DNA from: Hydractinia symbiolongicarpus
Taxonomy: Eukaryota; Cnidaria; Hydrozoa; Anthoathecata; Hydractiniidae
NCBI RefSeq assembly: GCF_029227915.1
Contig: NC_079885.1
Coordinates: forward strand, 14,953,001-15,017,000
DNA length: 64,000 nucleotides
Direction: 5' to 3'
The notes under the pieces were generated by a model. It was not told the DNA's origin and ran no database searches. It saw nothing but the letters and a program-made list of their open reading frames with translations. How positions within the stretch are numbered: the stretch's first letter is position 1; each line of letters starts with the position of its first letter. A program made the position numbers and the translations under genes. This document shows, in pieces, positions 10,836 to 22,780 of the stretch.

Positions 10836-11285
10836 ATTGACTTTTTCACGTTACATTATTTATCATTACGACTGTGACATATCTTTTTTACGCAATAGCC
10901 GCTGAGTAAATCAGGTAAGGGACGTGATTAGAAGTTTCTTTTCATTCAAAACGGCTACAATCTTGCTGCAATAAATGCGCCACGTCGCAAATAAATGGAA
11001 TACGAGCGTCAGACAAAGAAAATGACGATGTAGTTACTTTGCTAATTAACTTTGTCATATGACAATTAAGTCTGCAAGTACCCTAGATTGCCTTCGTTTG
11101 AACTTTTTACTGGAAATCTTAAAGTGCATTATTGTCGTAAAGAATCGATAGCGCTTAAAAAGAGCTTTCAAATGCACATAAACACGACCTATTTCGGATA
11201 ATCCAGTCAAGAAATATGACCTTTAAAATTTGAACCATTTTCGATGTAATGTGCTAATAAATCGTAGATATCTGCCCGTTTGTTT

Positions 11286-11404
11286 GTCTACGACAATACC
11301 ACGATGAACACACCTGTTCTTGTCCGATCACGGAAGTTAAGCATCTTCGTGGCGGGATAGTACTTGGATGGGGGACCGCCTGGGATCTCCCGTTGTCGTA
11401 GGCT
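11286..11404 (+). rRNA. 5S rRNA: 5S rRNA gene, copy 20
   Basis: C10A, C36T, G61T, G65T, C67G, A101T and G108T. G67 now faces U108, so the first pair of helix V is a possible wobble again. Confidence 0.87.
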
Positions 11405-11854
11405 ATTGACTTTTTCACGTCACATTATTTATCATTACGACTGTGACGTATCTTTTTTACGCAATAGCCGCCGAGTAAATCATGTAAGGGACATGATTAG
11501 AAGTTGCTTTCCCTTCAAAAAGGCTACAATCTTGCTGCAATAAATGCGCCACGTCGCAAATGAATGGATTAAGAGCGTCAGACAAAGAAAATGGCGATGT
11601 AGTTACTTTGCTAATTAACTTTGTCATATGAAAATTAAGTCTGCAAGTACCCTAGATTGCCTTCGTTGGAACTTTTTACCGGAAATCATAAAGCGCATTA
11701 TTGTTGTAAAGAATCGATAGCGCTTAAAAAGAGCTGTCAAATGCACATAAACACGACCTATTTCGAATGATCCAGTCAAGAAATATGACCTTTAAAGTTT
11801 GAACCATTTTCGATGTAATGTGCTAATAAATCGTAGATATCTGCCCGTTTGTTT

Positions 11855-11973
11855 GTCTACGAGCATACCACGATGAACACACCTGTTCTCGTCCGATCAC
11901 GGAAGTTAAGCATCGCCGGGCCGGGATATTACTTGGATGAGGGACCGCCTGGGAACTCCCGGTGTCGTAGGCT
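11855..11973 (+). rRNA. 5S rRNA: 5S rRNA gene, copy 21 (mosaic)
   Basis: Non-P 5' half (T35, C46 consensus) with P 3' half (T62C, G75T, G86A); the switch lies between 46 and 62. C9G also breaks the last helix I pair (C9-G110). Duplicated as copy 23. Confidence 0.88.
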
Positions 11974-12423
11974 ATTGACTTTTTCACGTTACATTATTTA
12001 TCATTACGACTGTGACGTATCTTTTTTACGCAATAGCCGCTGAGTAAATCAAGTAAGGGACGTGATTAGAAGTTTCTTTCCCTTAAAAAGGGCTACAATC
12101 TTGCTGCAATAAATGCGCCACGTCGCAAATGAATGGATTAAGAGCGTCAGACAAAGAAAATGGTGATGTAGTTACTTTGCTAATTAACTTTGTCATATGA
12201 AAATTAAGTCTGCAAGTACCCTAGATTGCCTTCGTTGGAACTTTTTACCGGAAATCATAAAGCGCATTATTGTTGTAAAGAATCGATAGCGCTTAAAAAG
12301 AGCTGTCAAATGCACATAAACACGACCTATTTCGAATGATCCGGTCAAGAAATATGACCTTTAAATTTTGAACCATTTTCGATGTAATGTGCTAATAAAT
12401 CGTAGATATCTGCCCGTTTGTTT

Positions 12424-12542
12424 GTCTACGACCATACCACGATGAACACACCTGTTCTCGTCCGATCACGGAAGTTAAGCATCGTCGGGCCGGGATAGTA
12501 CTTGGATGGGGGACCGCCTGGGAACTCCCGGTGTCGTAGGCT
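12424..12542 (+). rRNA. 5S rRNA: 5S rRNA gene, copy 22
   Basis: Exact consensus. Confidence 0.96.
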
Positions 12543-12992
12543 ATTGACTTTTTCACGTTACATTATTTATCATTACGACTGTGACGTATCTTTTTTACGC
12601 AATAGCCGCTGAGTTAATCAAGTAAGGGACTTGATTAGAAGTTTCTTTCCCTTCAAAACGGCTACGATCTGGCTGCAATAAATGCGCCACGTCGCAAATG
12701 AATGAATTACGAGCGTCAGACAAAGAAAATGGCGATGTAGTTACTTTGCTAATTAACTTAGTCATATGAAAATTAAGTCTGAAAGTACCTAAGATTTCCT
12801 TCGTTGGAACTTTTTACCGGAAATCTTAAAGCGCATGGTTGTCGAAAAGAATCGATAGCGCTTAAAAAGAGCTTTCAAATGCACATAAACACGACCTATT
12901 TCGGATGATCCAGTCAAGAAATATGACCTTTAAAGTTTAAACCATTCTCGATGTAATGTGCTAATAAATCGTAGATATCTGCCTGTTTGTTT

Positions 12993-13111
12993 GTCTACGA
13001 GCATACCACGATGAACACACCTGTTCTCGTCCGATCACGGAAGTTAAGCATCGCCGGGCCGGGATATTACTTGGATGAGGGACCGCCTGGGAACTCCCGG
13101 TGTCGTAGGCT
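12993..13111 (+). rRNA. 5S rRNA: 5S rRNA gene, copy 23 (mosaic)
   Basis: C9G, T62C, G75T, G86A, identical to copy 21. Flank CTGCCTG, unlike copy 21 (CTGCCCG), so the exchange joint lies upstream. Confidence 0.88.
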
Positions 13112-13561
13112 ATTGACTTTTTCACGTTACATTATTTATCATTACGACTGTGACGTATCTTTTTTACGCAATAGCCGCTGAGTAAATCAAGTAAGGGACG
13201 TGATTAGAAGTTTCTTTCCCTTAAAAAGGGCTACAATCTTGCTGCAATAAATGCGCCACGTCGCAAATGAATGGATTAAGAGCGTCAGACAAAGAAAATG
13301 GTGATGTAGTTACTTTGCTAATTAACTTTGTCATATGAAAATTAAGTCTGCAAGTACCCTAGATTGCCTTCGTTGGAACTTTTTACCGGAAATCATAAAG
13401 CGCATTATTGTTGTAAAGAATCGATAGCGCTTAAAAAGAGCTGTCAAATGCACATAAACACGACCTATTTCGAATGATCCAGTCAAGAAATATGACCTTT
13501 AAAGTTTGAACCATTTTCGATGTAATGTGCTAATAAATCGTAGATATCTGCCCGTTTGTTT

Positions 13562-13680
13562 GTCTACGACCATACCACGATGAACACACCTGTTCTCGTC
13601 CGATCACGGAAGTTAAGCATCGTCGGGCCGGGATAGTACTTGGATGGGGGACCGCCTGGGAACTCCCGGTGTCGTAGGCT
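13562..13680 (+). rRNA. 5S rRNA: 5S rRNA gene, copy 24
   Basis: Exact consensus. Confidence 0.96.
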
Positions 13681-14130
13681 ATTGACTTTTTCACGTTACA
13701 TTATTTATCATTACGACTGTGACGTATCTTTTTTACGCAATAGCCGCTGAGTTAATCAAGTAAGGGACTTGATTAGAAGTTTCTTTCCCTTCAAAACGGC
13801 TACGATCTGGCTGCAATAAATGCGCCACGTCGCAAATGAATGAATTACGAGCGTCAGACAAAGAAAATGGCGATGTAGTTACTTTGCTAATTAACTTAGT
13901 CATATGAAAATTAAGTCTGAAAGTACCTAAGATTTCCTTCGTTGGAACTTTTTACCGGAAATCTTAAAGCGCATGGTTGTCGAAAAGAATCGATAGCGCT
14001 TAAAAAGAGCTTTCAAATGCACATAAACACGACCTATTTCGGATGATCCAGTCAAGAAATATGACCTTTAAAGTTTGAACCATTTTCGATGTAATGTGCT
14101 AATAAATCGTAGATATCTGCCCGAATGTTT

Positions 14131-14249
14131 GTCTACGACCTTACCACGATGAACACACCTGTTCCCGTCCGATCAGGGAAGTTAAGCATCGCCGGGCCGG
14201 GATATTACTTGGATGAGGGACCGCCTGGGAACTCCCGGTGTCGTAGGCT
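14131..14249 (+). rRNA. 5S rRNA: 5S rRNA gene, copy 25 (P haplotype)
   Basis: All six P changes and GAATGTTT flank. Opens the first 1707-bp triplet. Confidence 0.89.
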
Positions 14250-14699
14250 ATTGACTTTTTCACGTTACATTATTTATCATTACGACTGTGACGTATCTTT
14301 TTTACGCAATAGCCGCTGAGTAAATCAGGTAAGGGACGTGATTAGAAGTTTCTTTCCCTTAAAAAGGGCTACAATCTTGCTGCAATAAATGCGCCACGTC
14401 GCAAATGAATGGATTAAGAGCGTCAGACAAAGAAAATGGTGATGTAGTTACTTTGCTAATTAACTTTGTCATATGAAAATTAAGTCTGCAAGTACCCTAG
14501 ATTGCCTTCGTTGGAACTTTTTAGCGGAAATCATAAAGCGCATTATTGTTGTAAAGAATCGATAGCGCTTAAAAAGAGCTGTCAAATGCACATAAACACG
14601 ACCTATTTCGAATGATCCAGTCAAGAAATATGACCTTTAAAGTTTGAACCATTTTCGATGTAATGTGCTAATAAATCGTAGATATCTGCCCGTTTGTTT

Positions 14700-14818
14700 G
14701 TCTACGACCATACCACGATGAACACACCTGTTCTCGTCCGATCACGGAAGTTAAGCATCTTGGGGCCGGGATAGTACTTGGATGGGGGACCGCCTGGGAA
14801 CTCCCGGTGTCGTAGGCT
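14700..14818 (+). rRNA. 5S rRNA: 5S rRNA gene, copy 26
   Basis: G61T and C63G. C63 is the conserved bulged base of helix II, so this copy changes both the bulge and the adjacent pair. Confidence 0.9.
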
Positions 14819-15268
14819 ATTGACTTTTTCACGTTACATTATTTATCATTACGACTGTGACGTATCTTTTTTACGCAATAGCCGCTGAGTAAATCAAGTA
14901 AGGGACGTGATTAGAAGTTTCTTTCCCTTAAAAAGGGCTACAATCTTGCTGCAATAAATGCGCCACGTCGCAAATGAATGGATTAAGAGCGTCAGACAAA
15001 GAAAATGGTGATGTAGTTACTTTGCTAATTAACTTTGTCATATGAAAATTAAGTCTGCAAGTACCCTAGATTGCCTTCGTTGGAACTTTTTACCGGAAAT
15101 CATAAAGCGCATTATTGTTGTAAAGAATCGATAGCGCTTAAAAAGAGCTGTCAAATGCACATAAACACGACCTATTTCGAATGATCCAGTCAAGAAATAT
15201 GACCTTTAAAGTTTGAACCATTTTCGATGTAATGTGCTAATAAATCGTAGATATCTGCCCGTTTGTTT

Positions 15269-15387
15269 GTCTACGACCATACCACGATGAACACACCTGT
15301 TCTCGTCCGATCACGGAAGTTAAGCATCTTCGGGCCGGGATAGTACTTGGATGGGGGAACGCCTGGGAACTCCCGGTGTTGTAGGCT
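15269..15387 (+). rRNA. 5S rRNA: 5S rRNA gene, copy 27
   Basis: G61T, C91A, C112T. C91A breaks G86-C91 beside the helix IV loop and alters the C box; C112T leaves G7-U112. Confidence 0.89.
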
Positions 15388-15837
15388 ATTGACTTTTTCA
15401 CGTTACATTATTTATCATTACGACTGTGACGTATCTTTTTTACGCAATAGCCGCTGAGTAAATCAAGTAAGGGACGTGATTAGAAGTTTCTTTCCCTTAA
15501 AAAGGGCTACAATCTTGCTGCAATAAATGCGCCACGTCGCAAATGAATGGATTAAGAGCGTCAGACAAAGAAAATGGTGATGTAGTTACTTTGCTAATTA
15601 ACTTTGTCATATGAAAATTAAGTCTGCAAGTACCCTAGATTGCCTTCGTTGGAACTTTTTACCGGAAATCATAAAGCGCATTATTGTTGTAAAGAATCGA
15701 TAGCGCTTAAAAAGAGCTTTCAAATGCACATAAACACGACCTATTTCGGATGATCCAGTCAAGAAATATGACCTTTAAAGTTTGAACCATTTTCGATGTA
15801 ATGTGCTAATAAATCGTAGATATCTGCCCGAATGTTT

Positions 15838-15956
15838 GTCTACGACCTTACCACGATGAACACACCTGTTCCCGTCCGATCAGGGAAGTTAAGCATCGCC
15901 GGGCCGGGATATTACTTGGATGAGGGACCGCCTGGGAACTCCCGGTGTCGTAGGCT
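15838..15956 (+). rRNA. 5S rRNA: 5S rRNA gene, copy 28 (P haplotype)
   Basis: All six P changes; repeat of copy 25 at +1707. Confidence 0.89.
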
Positions 15957-16406
15957 ATTGACTTTTTCACGTTACATTATTTATCATTACGACTGTGACG
16001 TATCTTTTTTACGCAATAGCCGCTGAGTAAATCAGGTAAGGGACGTGATTAGAAGTTTCTTTCCCTTAAAAAGGGCTACAATCTTGCTGCAATAAATGCG
16101 CCACGTCGCAAATGAATGGATTAAGAGCGTCAGACAAAGAAAATGGTGATGTAGTTACTTTGCTAATTAACTTTGTCATATGAAAATTAAGTCTGCAAGT
16201 ACCCTAGATTGCCTTCGTTGGAACTTTTTAGCGGAAATCATAAAGCGCATTATTGTTGTAAAGAATCGATAGCGCTTAAAAAGAGCTGTCAAATGCACAT
16301 AAACACGACCTATTTCGAATGATCCAGTCAAGAAATATGACCTTTAAAGTTTGAACCATTTTCGATGTAATGTGCTAATAAATCGTAGATATCTGCCCGT
16401 TTGTTT

Positions 16407-16525
16407 GTCTACGACCATACCACGATGAACACACCTGTTCTCGTCCGATCACGGAAGTTAAGCATCTTGGGGCCGGGATAGTACTTGGATGGGGGACCGC
16501 CTGGGAACTCCCGGTGTCGTAGGCT
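16407..16525 (+). rRNA. 5S rRNA: 5S rRNA gene, copy 29
   Basis: G61T, C63G; repeat of copy 26 at +1707. Confidence 0.9.
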
Positions 16526-16975
16526 ATTGACTTTTTCACGTTACATTATTTATCATTACGACTGTGACGTATCTTTTTTACGCAATAGCCGCTGAGTAAA
16601 TCAAGTAAGGGACGTGATTAGAAGTTTCTTTCCCTTAAAAAGGGCTACAATCTTGCTGCAATAAATGCGCCACGTCGCAAATGAATGGATTAAGAGCGTC
16701 AGACAAAGAAAATGGTGATGTAGTTACTTTGCTAATTAACTTTGTCATATGAAAATTAAGTCTGCAAGTACCCTAGATTGCCTTCGTTGGAACTTTTTAC
16801 CGGAAATCATAAAGCGCATTATTGTTGTAAAGAATCGATAGCGCTTAAAAAGAGCTGTCAAATGCACATAAACACGACCTATTTCGAATGATCCAGTCAA
16901 GAAATATGACCTTTAAAGTTTGAACCATTTTCGATGTAATGTGCTAATAAATCGTAGATATCTGCCCGTTTGTTT

Positions 16976-17094
16976 GTCTACGACCATACCACGATGAACA
17001 CACCTGTTCTCGTCCGATCACGGAAGTTAAGCATCTTCGGGCCGGGATAGTACTTGGATGGGGGAACGCCTGGGAACTCCCGGTGTTGTAGGCT
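16976..17094 (+). rRNA. 5S rRNA: 5S rRNA gene, copy 30
   Basis: G61T, C91A, C112T; repeat of copy 27 at +1707. Confidence 0.89.
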
Positions 17095-17544
17095 ATTGAC
17101 TTTTTCACGTTACATTATTTATCATTACGACTGTGACGTATCTTTTTTACGCAATAGCCGCTGAGTAAATCAAGTAAGGGACGTGATTAGAAGTTTCTTT
17201 CCCTTAAAAAGGGCTACAATCTTGCTGCAATAAATGCGCCACGTCGCAAATGAATGGATTAAGAGCGTCAGACAAAGAAAATGGTGATGTAGTTACTTTG
17301 CTAATTAACTTTGTCATATGAAAATTAAGTCTGCAAGTACCCTAGATTGCCTTCGTTGGAACTTTTTACCGGAAATCATAAAGCGCATTATTGTTGTAAA
17401 GAATCGATAGCGCTTAAAAAGAGCTGTCAAATGCACATAAACACGACCTATTTCGAATGATCCAGTCAAGAAATATGACCTTTAAAGTTTGAACCATTTT
17501 CGATGTAATGTGCTAATAAATCGTAGATATCTGCCCGTTTGTTT

Positions 17545-17663
17545 GTCTACGACCATACCACGATGAACACACCTGTTCTCGTCCGATCACGGAAGTTAAG
17601 CATCGTCGGGCCGGGATAGTACTTGGATGGGGGACCTCCTGGGAACTCCCGGTGTCGAAGGCT
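17545..17663 (+). rRNA. 5S rRNA: 5S rRNA gene, copy 31
   Basis: G93T (C box, U84-U93) and T114A, which breaks A5-U114 in helix I. Both changes are private to this copy. Confidence 0.9.
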
Positions 17664-18113
17664 ATTGACTTTTTCACGTTACATTATTTATCATTACGAC
17701 TGTGACGTATCTTTTTTACGCAATAGCCGCTGAGTTAATCAAGTAAGGGACTTGATTAGAAGTTTCTTTCCCTTCAAAACGGCTACGATCTGGCTGCAAT
17801 AAATACGCCACGTCGCAAATGAATGAATTACGAGCGTCAGACAAAGAAAATGGCGATGTAGTTAATTTGCTAATTAACTTAGTCATATGAAAATTAAGTC
17901 TGAAAGTACCTAAGATTTCCTTCCTTGGAACTTTTTACCGGAAATCTTAAAGCGCATGGTTGTCGAAAAGAATCGATAGCGCTTAAAAAGAGCTTTCAAA
18001 TGCACATAAACACGACCTATTTCGGATGATCCAGTCAAGAAATATGACCTTTAAAGTTTAAACCATTCTCGATGTAATGTGCTAATAAATCGTAGATATC
18101 TGCCTGTTTGTTT

Positions 18114-18232
18114 GTCTACGACCATACCACGATGAACACACCTGTTCTCGTCCGATCACGGAAGTTAAGCATCTTCGGGCCGGGATAGTGCTTGGATGGG
18201 GGACCGCCTGGGAACTCCCGGTGTCGTAGGCT
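18114..18232 (+). rRNA. 5S rRNA: 5S rRNA gene, copy 32 (G61T)
   Basis: G61T plus A77G in loop E. The spacer after it is chimeric and 3 bp short at 18478-18484. Confidence 0.91.
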
Positions 18233-18679
18233 ATTGACTTTTTCACGTTACATTATTTATCATTACGACTGTGACATATCTTTTTTACGCAATAGCCGCT
18301 GAGTAAATCAGGTAAGGGACGTGATTAGAAGTTTCTTTTCATTCAAAACGGCTACAATCTTGCTGCAATAAATGCGCCACGTCGCAAATAAATGGAATAC
18401 GAGCGTCAGACAAAGAAAATGACGATGTAGTTACTTTGCTAATTAACTTTGTCATATGACAATTAAGTCTGCAAGTACCCTTTGCCTTCGTTGGAACTTT
18501 TTACCGGAAATCATAAAGCGCATTATTGTTGTAAAGAATCGATAGCGCTTAAAAAGAGCTGTCAAATGCACATAAACACGATCTATTTCGAATGATCCAG
18601 TCAAGAAATATGACCTTTAAAGTTTGAACCATTTTCGATGTAATGTGCTAATAAATCGTAGATATCTGCCCGTTTGTTT

Positions 18680-18798
18680 GTCTACGACCATACCACGATG
18701 AACACACCTGTTCTCGTCCGATCACGGAAGTTAACCATCGTCGGGCCGGGATAGTACTTGGATGGGGGACCGCCTGGGAACTCCCGGTGTCGTAGGCT
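18680..18798 (+). rRNA. 5S rRNA: 5S rRNA gene, copy 33
   Basis: Only G56C, in the A box core (GTTAAGC becomes GTTAACC). A strongly conserved promoter base, so transcription may suffer. The interval from copy 32 is 566 bp, the shortest in the window. Confidence 0.91.
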
Positions 18799-19248
18799 AT
18801 TGACTTTTTCACGTTACATTATTTATCATTACGACTGTGACGTATCTTTTTTACGCAATAGCCGCTGAGTTAATCAAGTAAGGGACTTGATTAGAAGTTT
18901 CTTTCCCTTCAAAACGGCTACGATCTGGCTGCAATAAATGCGCCACGTCGCAAATGAATGAATTACGAGCGTCAGACAAAGAAAATGGCGATGTAGTTAC
19001 TTTGCTAATTAACTTAGTCATATGAAAATTAAGTCTGAAAGTACCTAAGATTTCCTTCGTTGGAACTTTTTACCGGAAATCTTAAAGCGCATGGTTGTCG
19101 AAAAGAATCGATAGCGCTTAAAAAGAGCTTTCAAATGCACATAAACACGACCTATTTCGGATGATCCAGTCAAGAAATATGACCTTTAAAGTTTAAACCA
19201 TTCTCGATGTAATGTGCTAATAAATCGTAGATATCTGCCTGTTTGTTT

Positions 19249-19367
19249 GTCTACGACCATACCACGATGAACACACCTGTTCTCGTCCGATCACGGAAGT
19301 TAAGCATCTTCGGGCCGGGATAGTACTTGGATGGGGGACCGCCTGGGAACTCCCGGTGTCGTAGGCT
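19249..19367 (+). rRNA. 5S rRNA: 5S rRNA gene, copy 34 (G61T)
   Basis: G61T only. Confidence 0.94.
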
Positions 19368-19817
19368 ATTGACTTTTTCACGTTACATTATTTATCATTA
19401 CGACTGTGACATATCTTTTTTACGCAATAGCCGCTGAGTAAATCAGGTAAGGGACGTGATTAGAAGTTTCTTTTCATTCAAAACGGCTACAATCATGCTG
19501 CAATAAATGCGCCACGTCGCAAATAAATGGAATACGAGCGTCAGACAAAGAAAATGACGATGTAGTTACTTTGCTAATTAACTTTGTCATATGACAATTA
19601 AGTCTGCAAGTACCCTAGATTGCCTTCGTTTGAACTTTTTACTGGAAATCTTAAAGTGCATTATTGTCGTAAAGAATCGATAGCGCTTAAAAAGAGCTTT
19701 CAAATGCACATAAACACGACCTATTTCCGATCACCCAGTCAAGAAATATGATCTTTAAAGTTTGAACCATTTTCGATGTAATGTGCTAATAAATCGTAGA
19801 TATCTGCCCGAATGTTT

Positions 19818-19936
19818 GTCTACGACCTTACCACGATGAACACACCTGTTCCCGTCCGATCAGGGAAGTTAAGCATCGCCGGGCCGGGATATTACTTGGA
19901 TGAGGGACCGCCTGGGAACTCCCGGTGTCGTAGGCT
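19818..19936 (+). rRNA. 5S rRNA: 5S rRNA gene, copy 35 (P haplotype)
   Basis: All six P changes, GAATGTTT flank. The spacer before it shares CGATCACCCAG and ATGATCTTT with that of copy 2. Confidence 0.89.
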
Positions 19937-20386
19937 ATTGACTTTTTCACGTTACATTATTTATCATTACGACTGTGACGTATCTTTTTTACGCAATAGC
20001 CGCTGAGTAAATCAAGTAAGGGACGTGATTAGAAGTTTCTTTCCCTTAAAAAGGGCTACAATCTTGCTGCAATAAATGCGCCACGTCGCAAATGAATGGA
20101 TTAAGAGTGTCAGACAAAGAAAATGGTGATGTAGTTACTTTGCTAATTAACTTTGTCATATGAAAATTAAGTCTGCAAGTACCCTAGATTGCCTTCGTTG
20201 GAACTTTTTACCGGAAATCATAAAGCGCATTATTGTTGTAAAGAATCGATAGCGCTTAAAAAGAGCTGTCAAATGCACATAAACACGACCTATTTCGAAT
20301 GATCCAGTCAAGAAATATGACCTTTAAAGTTTGAACCATTTTCGATGTAATGTGCTAATAAATCGTAGATATCTGCCCGTTTGTTT

Positions 20387-20505
20387 GTCTACGACCATAC
20401 CACGATGAACACACCTGTTCTCGTCCGATCACGGAAGTTAAGCATCGTCGGGCCGGGATAGTACTTGGATGGGGGACCGCCTGGGAACTCCCGGTGTCGT
20501 AGGCT
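20387..20505 (+). rRNA. 5S rRNA: 5S rRNA gene, copy 36
   Basis: Exact consensus. The next spacer has TTACTTTATTT, shared with the spacer after copy 42. Confidence 0.96.
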
Positions 20506-20955
20506 ATTGACTTTTTCACGTTACTTTATTTATCATTACGACTGTGACGTATCTTTTTTACGCAATAGCCGCTGAGTTAATCAAGTAAGGGACTTGATTA
20601 GAAGTTTCTTTCCCTTCAAAACGGCTACGATCTGGCTGCAATAAATGCGCCACGTCGCAAATGAATGAATTACGAGCGTCAGACAAAGAAAATGGCGATG
20701 TAGTTACTTTGCTAATTAACTTAGTCATATGAAAATTAAGTCTGAAAGTACCTAAGATTTCCTTCGTTGGAACTTTTTACCGGAAATCTTAAAGCGCATG
20801 GTTGTCGAAAAGAATCGATAGCGCTTAAAAAGAGCTTTCAAATGCACATAAACACGACCTATTTCGGATGATCCAGTCAAGAAATATGACCTTTAAAGTT
20901 TAAACCATTCTCGATGTAATGTGCTAATAAATCGTAGATATCTGCTTGTTTGTTT

Positions 20956-21074
20956 GTCTACGACCATACCACGATGAACACACCTGTTCTCGTCCGATCA
21001 CGGAAGTTAAGCATCTTCGGGCCGGGATAGTACTTGGATGGGGGACCGCCTGGGAACTCCCGGTGTCGTAGGCT
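20956..21074 (+). rRNA. 5S rRNA: 5S rRNA gene, copy 37 (G61T)
   Basis: G61T with the CTGCTTG flank; partner of copy 43. Confidence 0.94.
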
Positions 21075-21524
21075 ATTGACTTTTTCACGTTACATTATTT
21101 ATCATTACGACTGTGACATATCTTTTTTACGCAATAGCCGCTGAGTAAATCAGGTAAGGGACGTGATTAGAAGTTTCTTTTCATTCAAAACGGCTACAAT
21201 CATGCTGCAATAAATGCGCCACGTCGCAAATGAATGGAATACGAGCGTCAGACAAAGAAAATGACGATGGAGTTACTTTGCTAATTAACTTTGTCATATG
21301 ACAATTAAGTCTGCAAGTACCCTAGATTGCCTTCGTTTGAACTTTTTACTGGAAATCTTAAAGTGCATTATTGTCGTAAAGAATCGATAGCGCTTAAAAA
21401 GAGCTTTCAAATGCACATAAACACGACCTATTTCCGATCACCCAGTCAAGAAATATGATCTTTAAAGTTTGAACCATTTTCGATGTAATGTGCTAATAAA
21501 TCGTAGATATCTGCCCGAATGTTT

Positions 21525-21642
21525 GTCTACGACCTTACCACGATGAACACACCTGTTCCCGTCCGATCAGGGAAGTTAAGCATCGCCGGGCCGGGATATT
21601 ACTTGGATGAGGGACGCCTGGGAACTCCCGGTGTCGTAGGCT
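21525..21642 (+). rRNA. 5S rRNA: 5S rRNA gene, copy 38 (P haplotype, 118 bp)
   Basis: All P changes plus loss of one C at 91-92, inside the C box, removing a helix IV pair. Its partner, copy 44, lacks the deletion, so it is recent. Probably a pseudogene. Confidence 0.84.
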
Positions 21643-22092
21643 ATTGACTTTTTCACGTTACATTATTTATCATTACGACTGTGACGTATCTTTTTTACGC
21701 AATAGCCGCTGAGTAAATCAAGTAAGGGACGTGAATAGAAGTTTTTTTCCCTTAAAAAGGGCTACAATCTTGCTGCAATAAATGCGCCACGTCGCAAATG
21801 AATGGATTAAGAGCGTCAGACAAAGAAAATGGTGATGTAGTTACTTTGCTAATTAACTTTGTCATATGAAAATTAAGTCTGCAAGTACCCTAGATTTCCT
21901 TCGTTGGAACTTTTTACCGGAAATCTTACAGCGCATGGTTGTCGAAAAGAATCGATAGCGCTTAAAAAGAGCTTTCAAATGCACATAAACACGACCTATT
22001 TCGGATGATCCAGTCAAGAAATATGACCTTTAAAGTTTAAACCATTCTCGATGTAATGTGCTAATAAATCGTAGATATCTGCCTGTTTGTTT

Positions 22093-22211
22093 GTCTACGA
22101 CCATACCACGATGAACACACCTGTTCTCGTCCGATCACGGAAGTTAAGCATCTTCGGACCGGGATAGTACTTGGATGGGGGACCGCCTGGGAACTCCCGG
22201 TGTCGTAGGCT
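22093..22211 (+). rRNA. 5S rRNA: 5S rRNA gene, copy 39 (G61T)
   Basis: G61T and G66A (loop A). Partner of copy 46. The spacer before it is the chimeric one at 21889-21897. Confidence 0.92.
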
Positions 22212-22661
22212 ATTGACTTTTTCACGTTACATTATTTATCATTACGACTGTGACATATCTTTTTTACGCAATAGCCGCTGAGTAAATCAGGTAAGGGACG
22301 TGATTAGAAGTTTCTTTTCATTCAAAACGGCTACAATCTTGCTACAATAAATGCGCCACGTCGCAAATAAATGGAATACGAGCGTCAGACAAAGAAAATG
22401 ACGATGTAGTTACTTTGCTAATTAACTTTGTCATATGACAATTAAGTCTTCAAGTACCCTAGATTGCCTTCGTTTGAACTTTTTACTGGAAATCTTAAAG
22501 TGCATTATTGTCGTAAAGAATGGATAGCGCTTAAAAAGAGCTTTCAAATGCACATAAACACGACCTATTTCCGATCACCCAGTCAAGAAATATGATCTTT
22601 AAAGTTTGAACCATTTTCGATGTAATGTGCTAATAAATCGTAGATATCTGCCCGAATGTTT

Positions 22662-22780
22662 GTCTACGACCTTACCACGATGAACACACCTGTTCCCGTC
22701 CGATCAGGGAAGTTAAGCATCGCCGGGCCGGGATATTACTTGGATGAGGGACCGCCTGGGAACTCCCGGTGTCGTAGGCT
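22662..22780 (+). rRNA. 5S rRNA: 5S rRNA gene, copy 40 (P haplotype)
   Basis: All six P changes. The spacer after it switches from the P type (AATGGTGATG) to the G61T type (ATGACAATT) near 22970-23006, giving two P genes side by side. Confidence 0.89.

Larger units (their letters stand above)
8441..11854 (+). repeat. Two-unit higher-order repeat, 1138 bp x 3
   Basis: Copies 15/16, 17/18 and 19/20 alternate a G61T gene with a C10A-C36T-G61T-G65T-A101T gene at exactly 1138-bp steps. Flanks alternate too (CTGCCTG before the first, CCCGTTTG before the second). The spacer before copy 19 is chimeric. Confidence 0.9.
11855..14130 (+). repeat. Two-unit higher-order repeat, 1138 bp x 2
   Basis: Copies 21/22 repeat as 23/24: a C9G mosaic gene followed by an exact consensus gene, 1138 bp apart. 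The spacer between 22 and 23 shows the ACCTAAGATTTCC type. Confidence 0.9.
14131..17544 (+). repeat. Three-unit higher-order repeat, 1707 bp x 2
   Basis: Copies 25/26/27 recur as 28/29/30 at exactly +1707: a P gene, a G61T+C63G gene and a G61T+C91A+C112T gene. Private spacer changes recur as well, such as TTAGCGGAAATC at 14521 and 16228. Confidence 0.92.
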
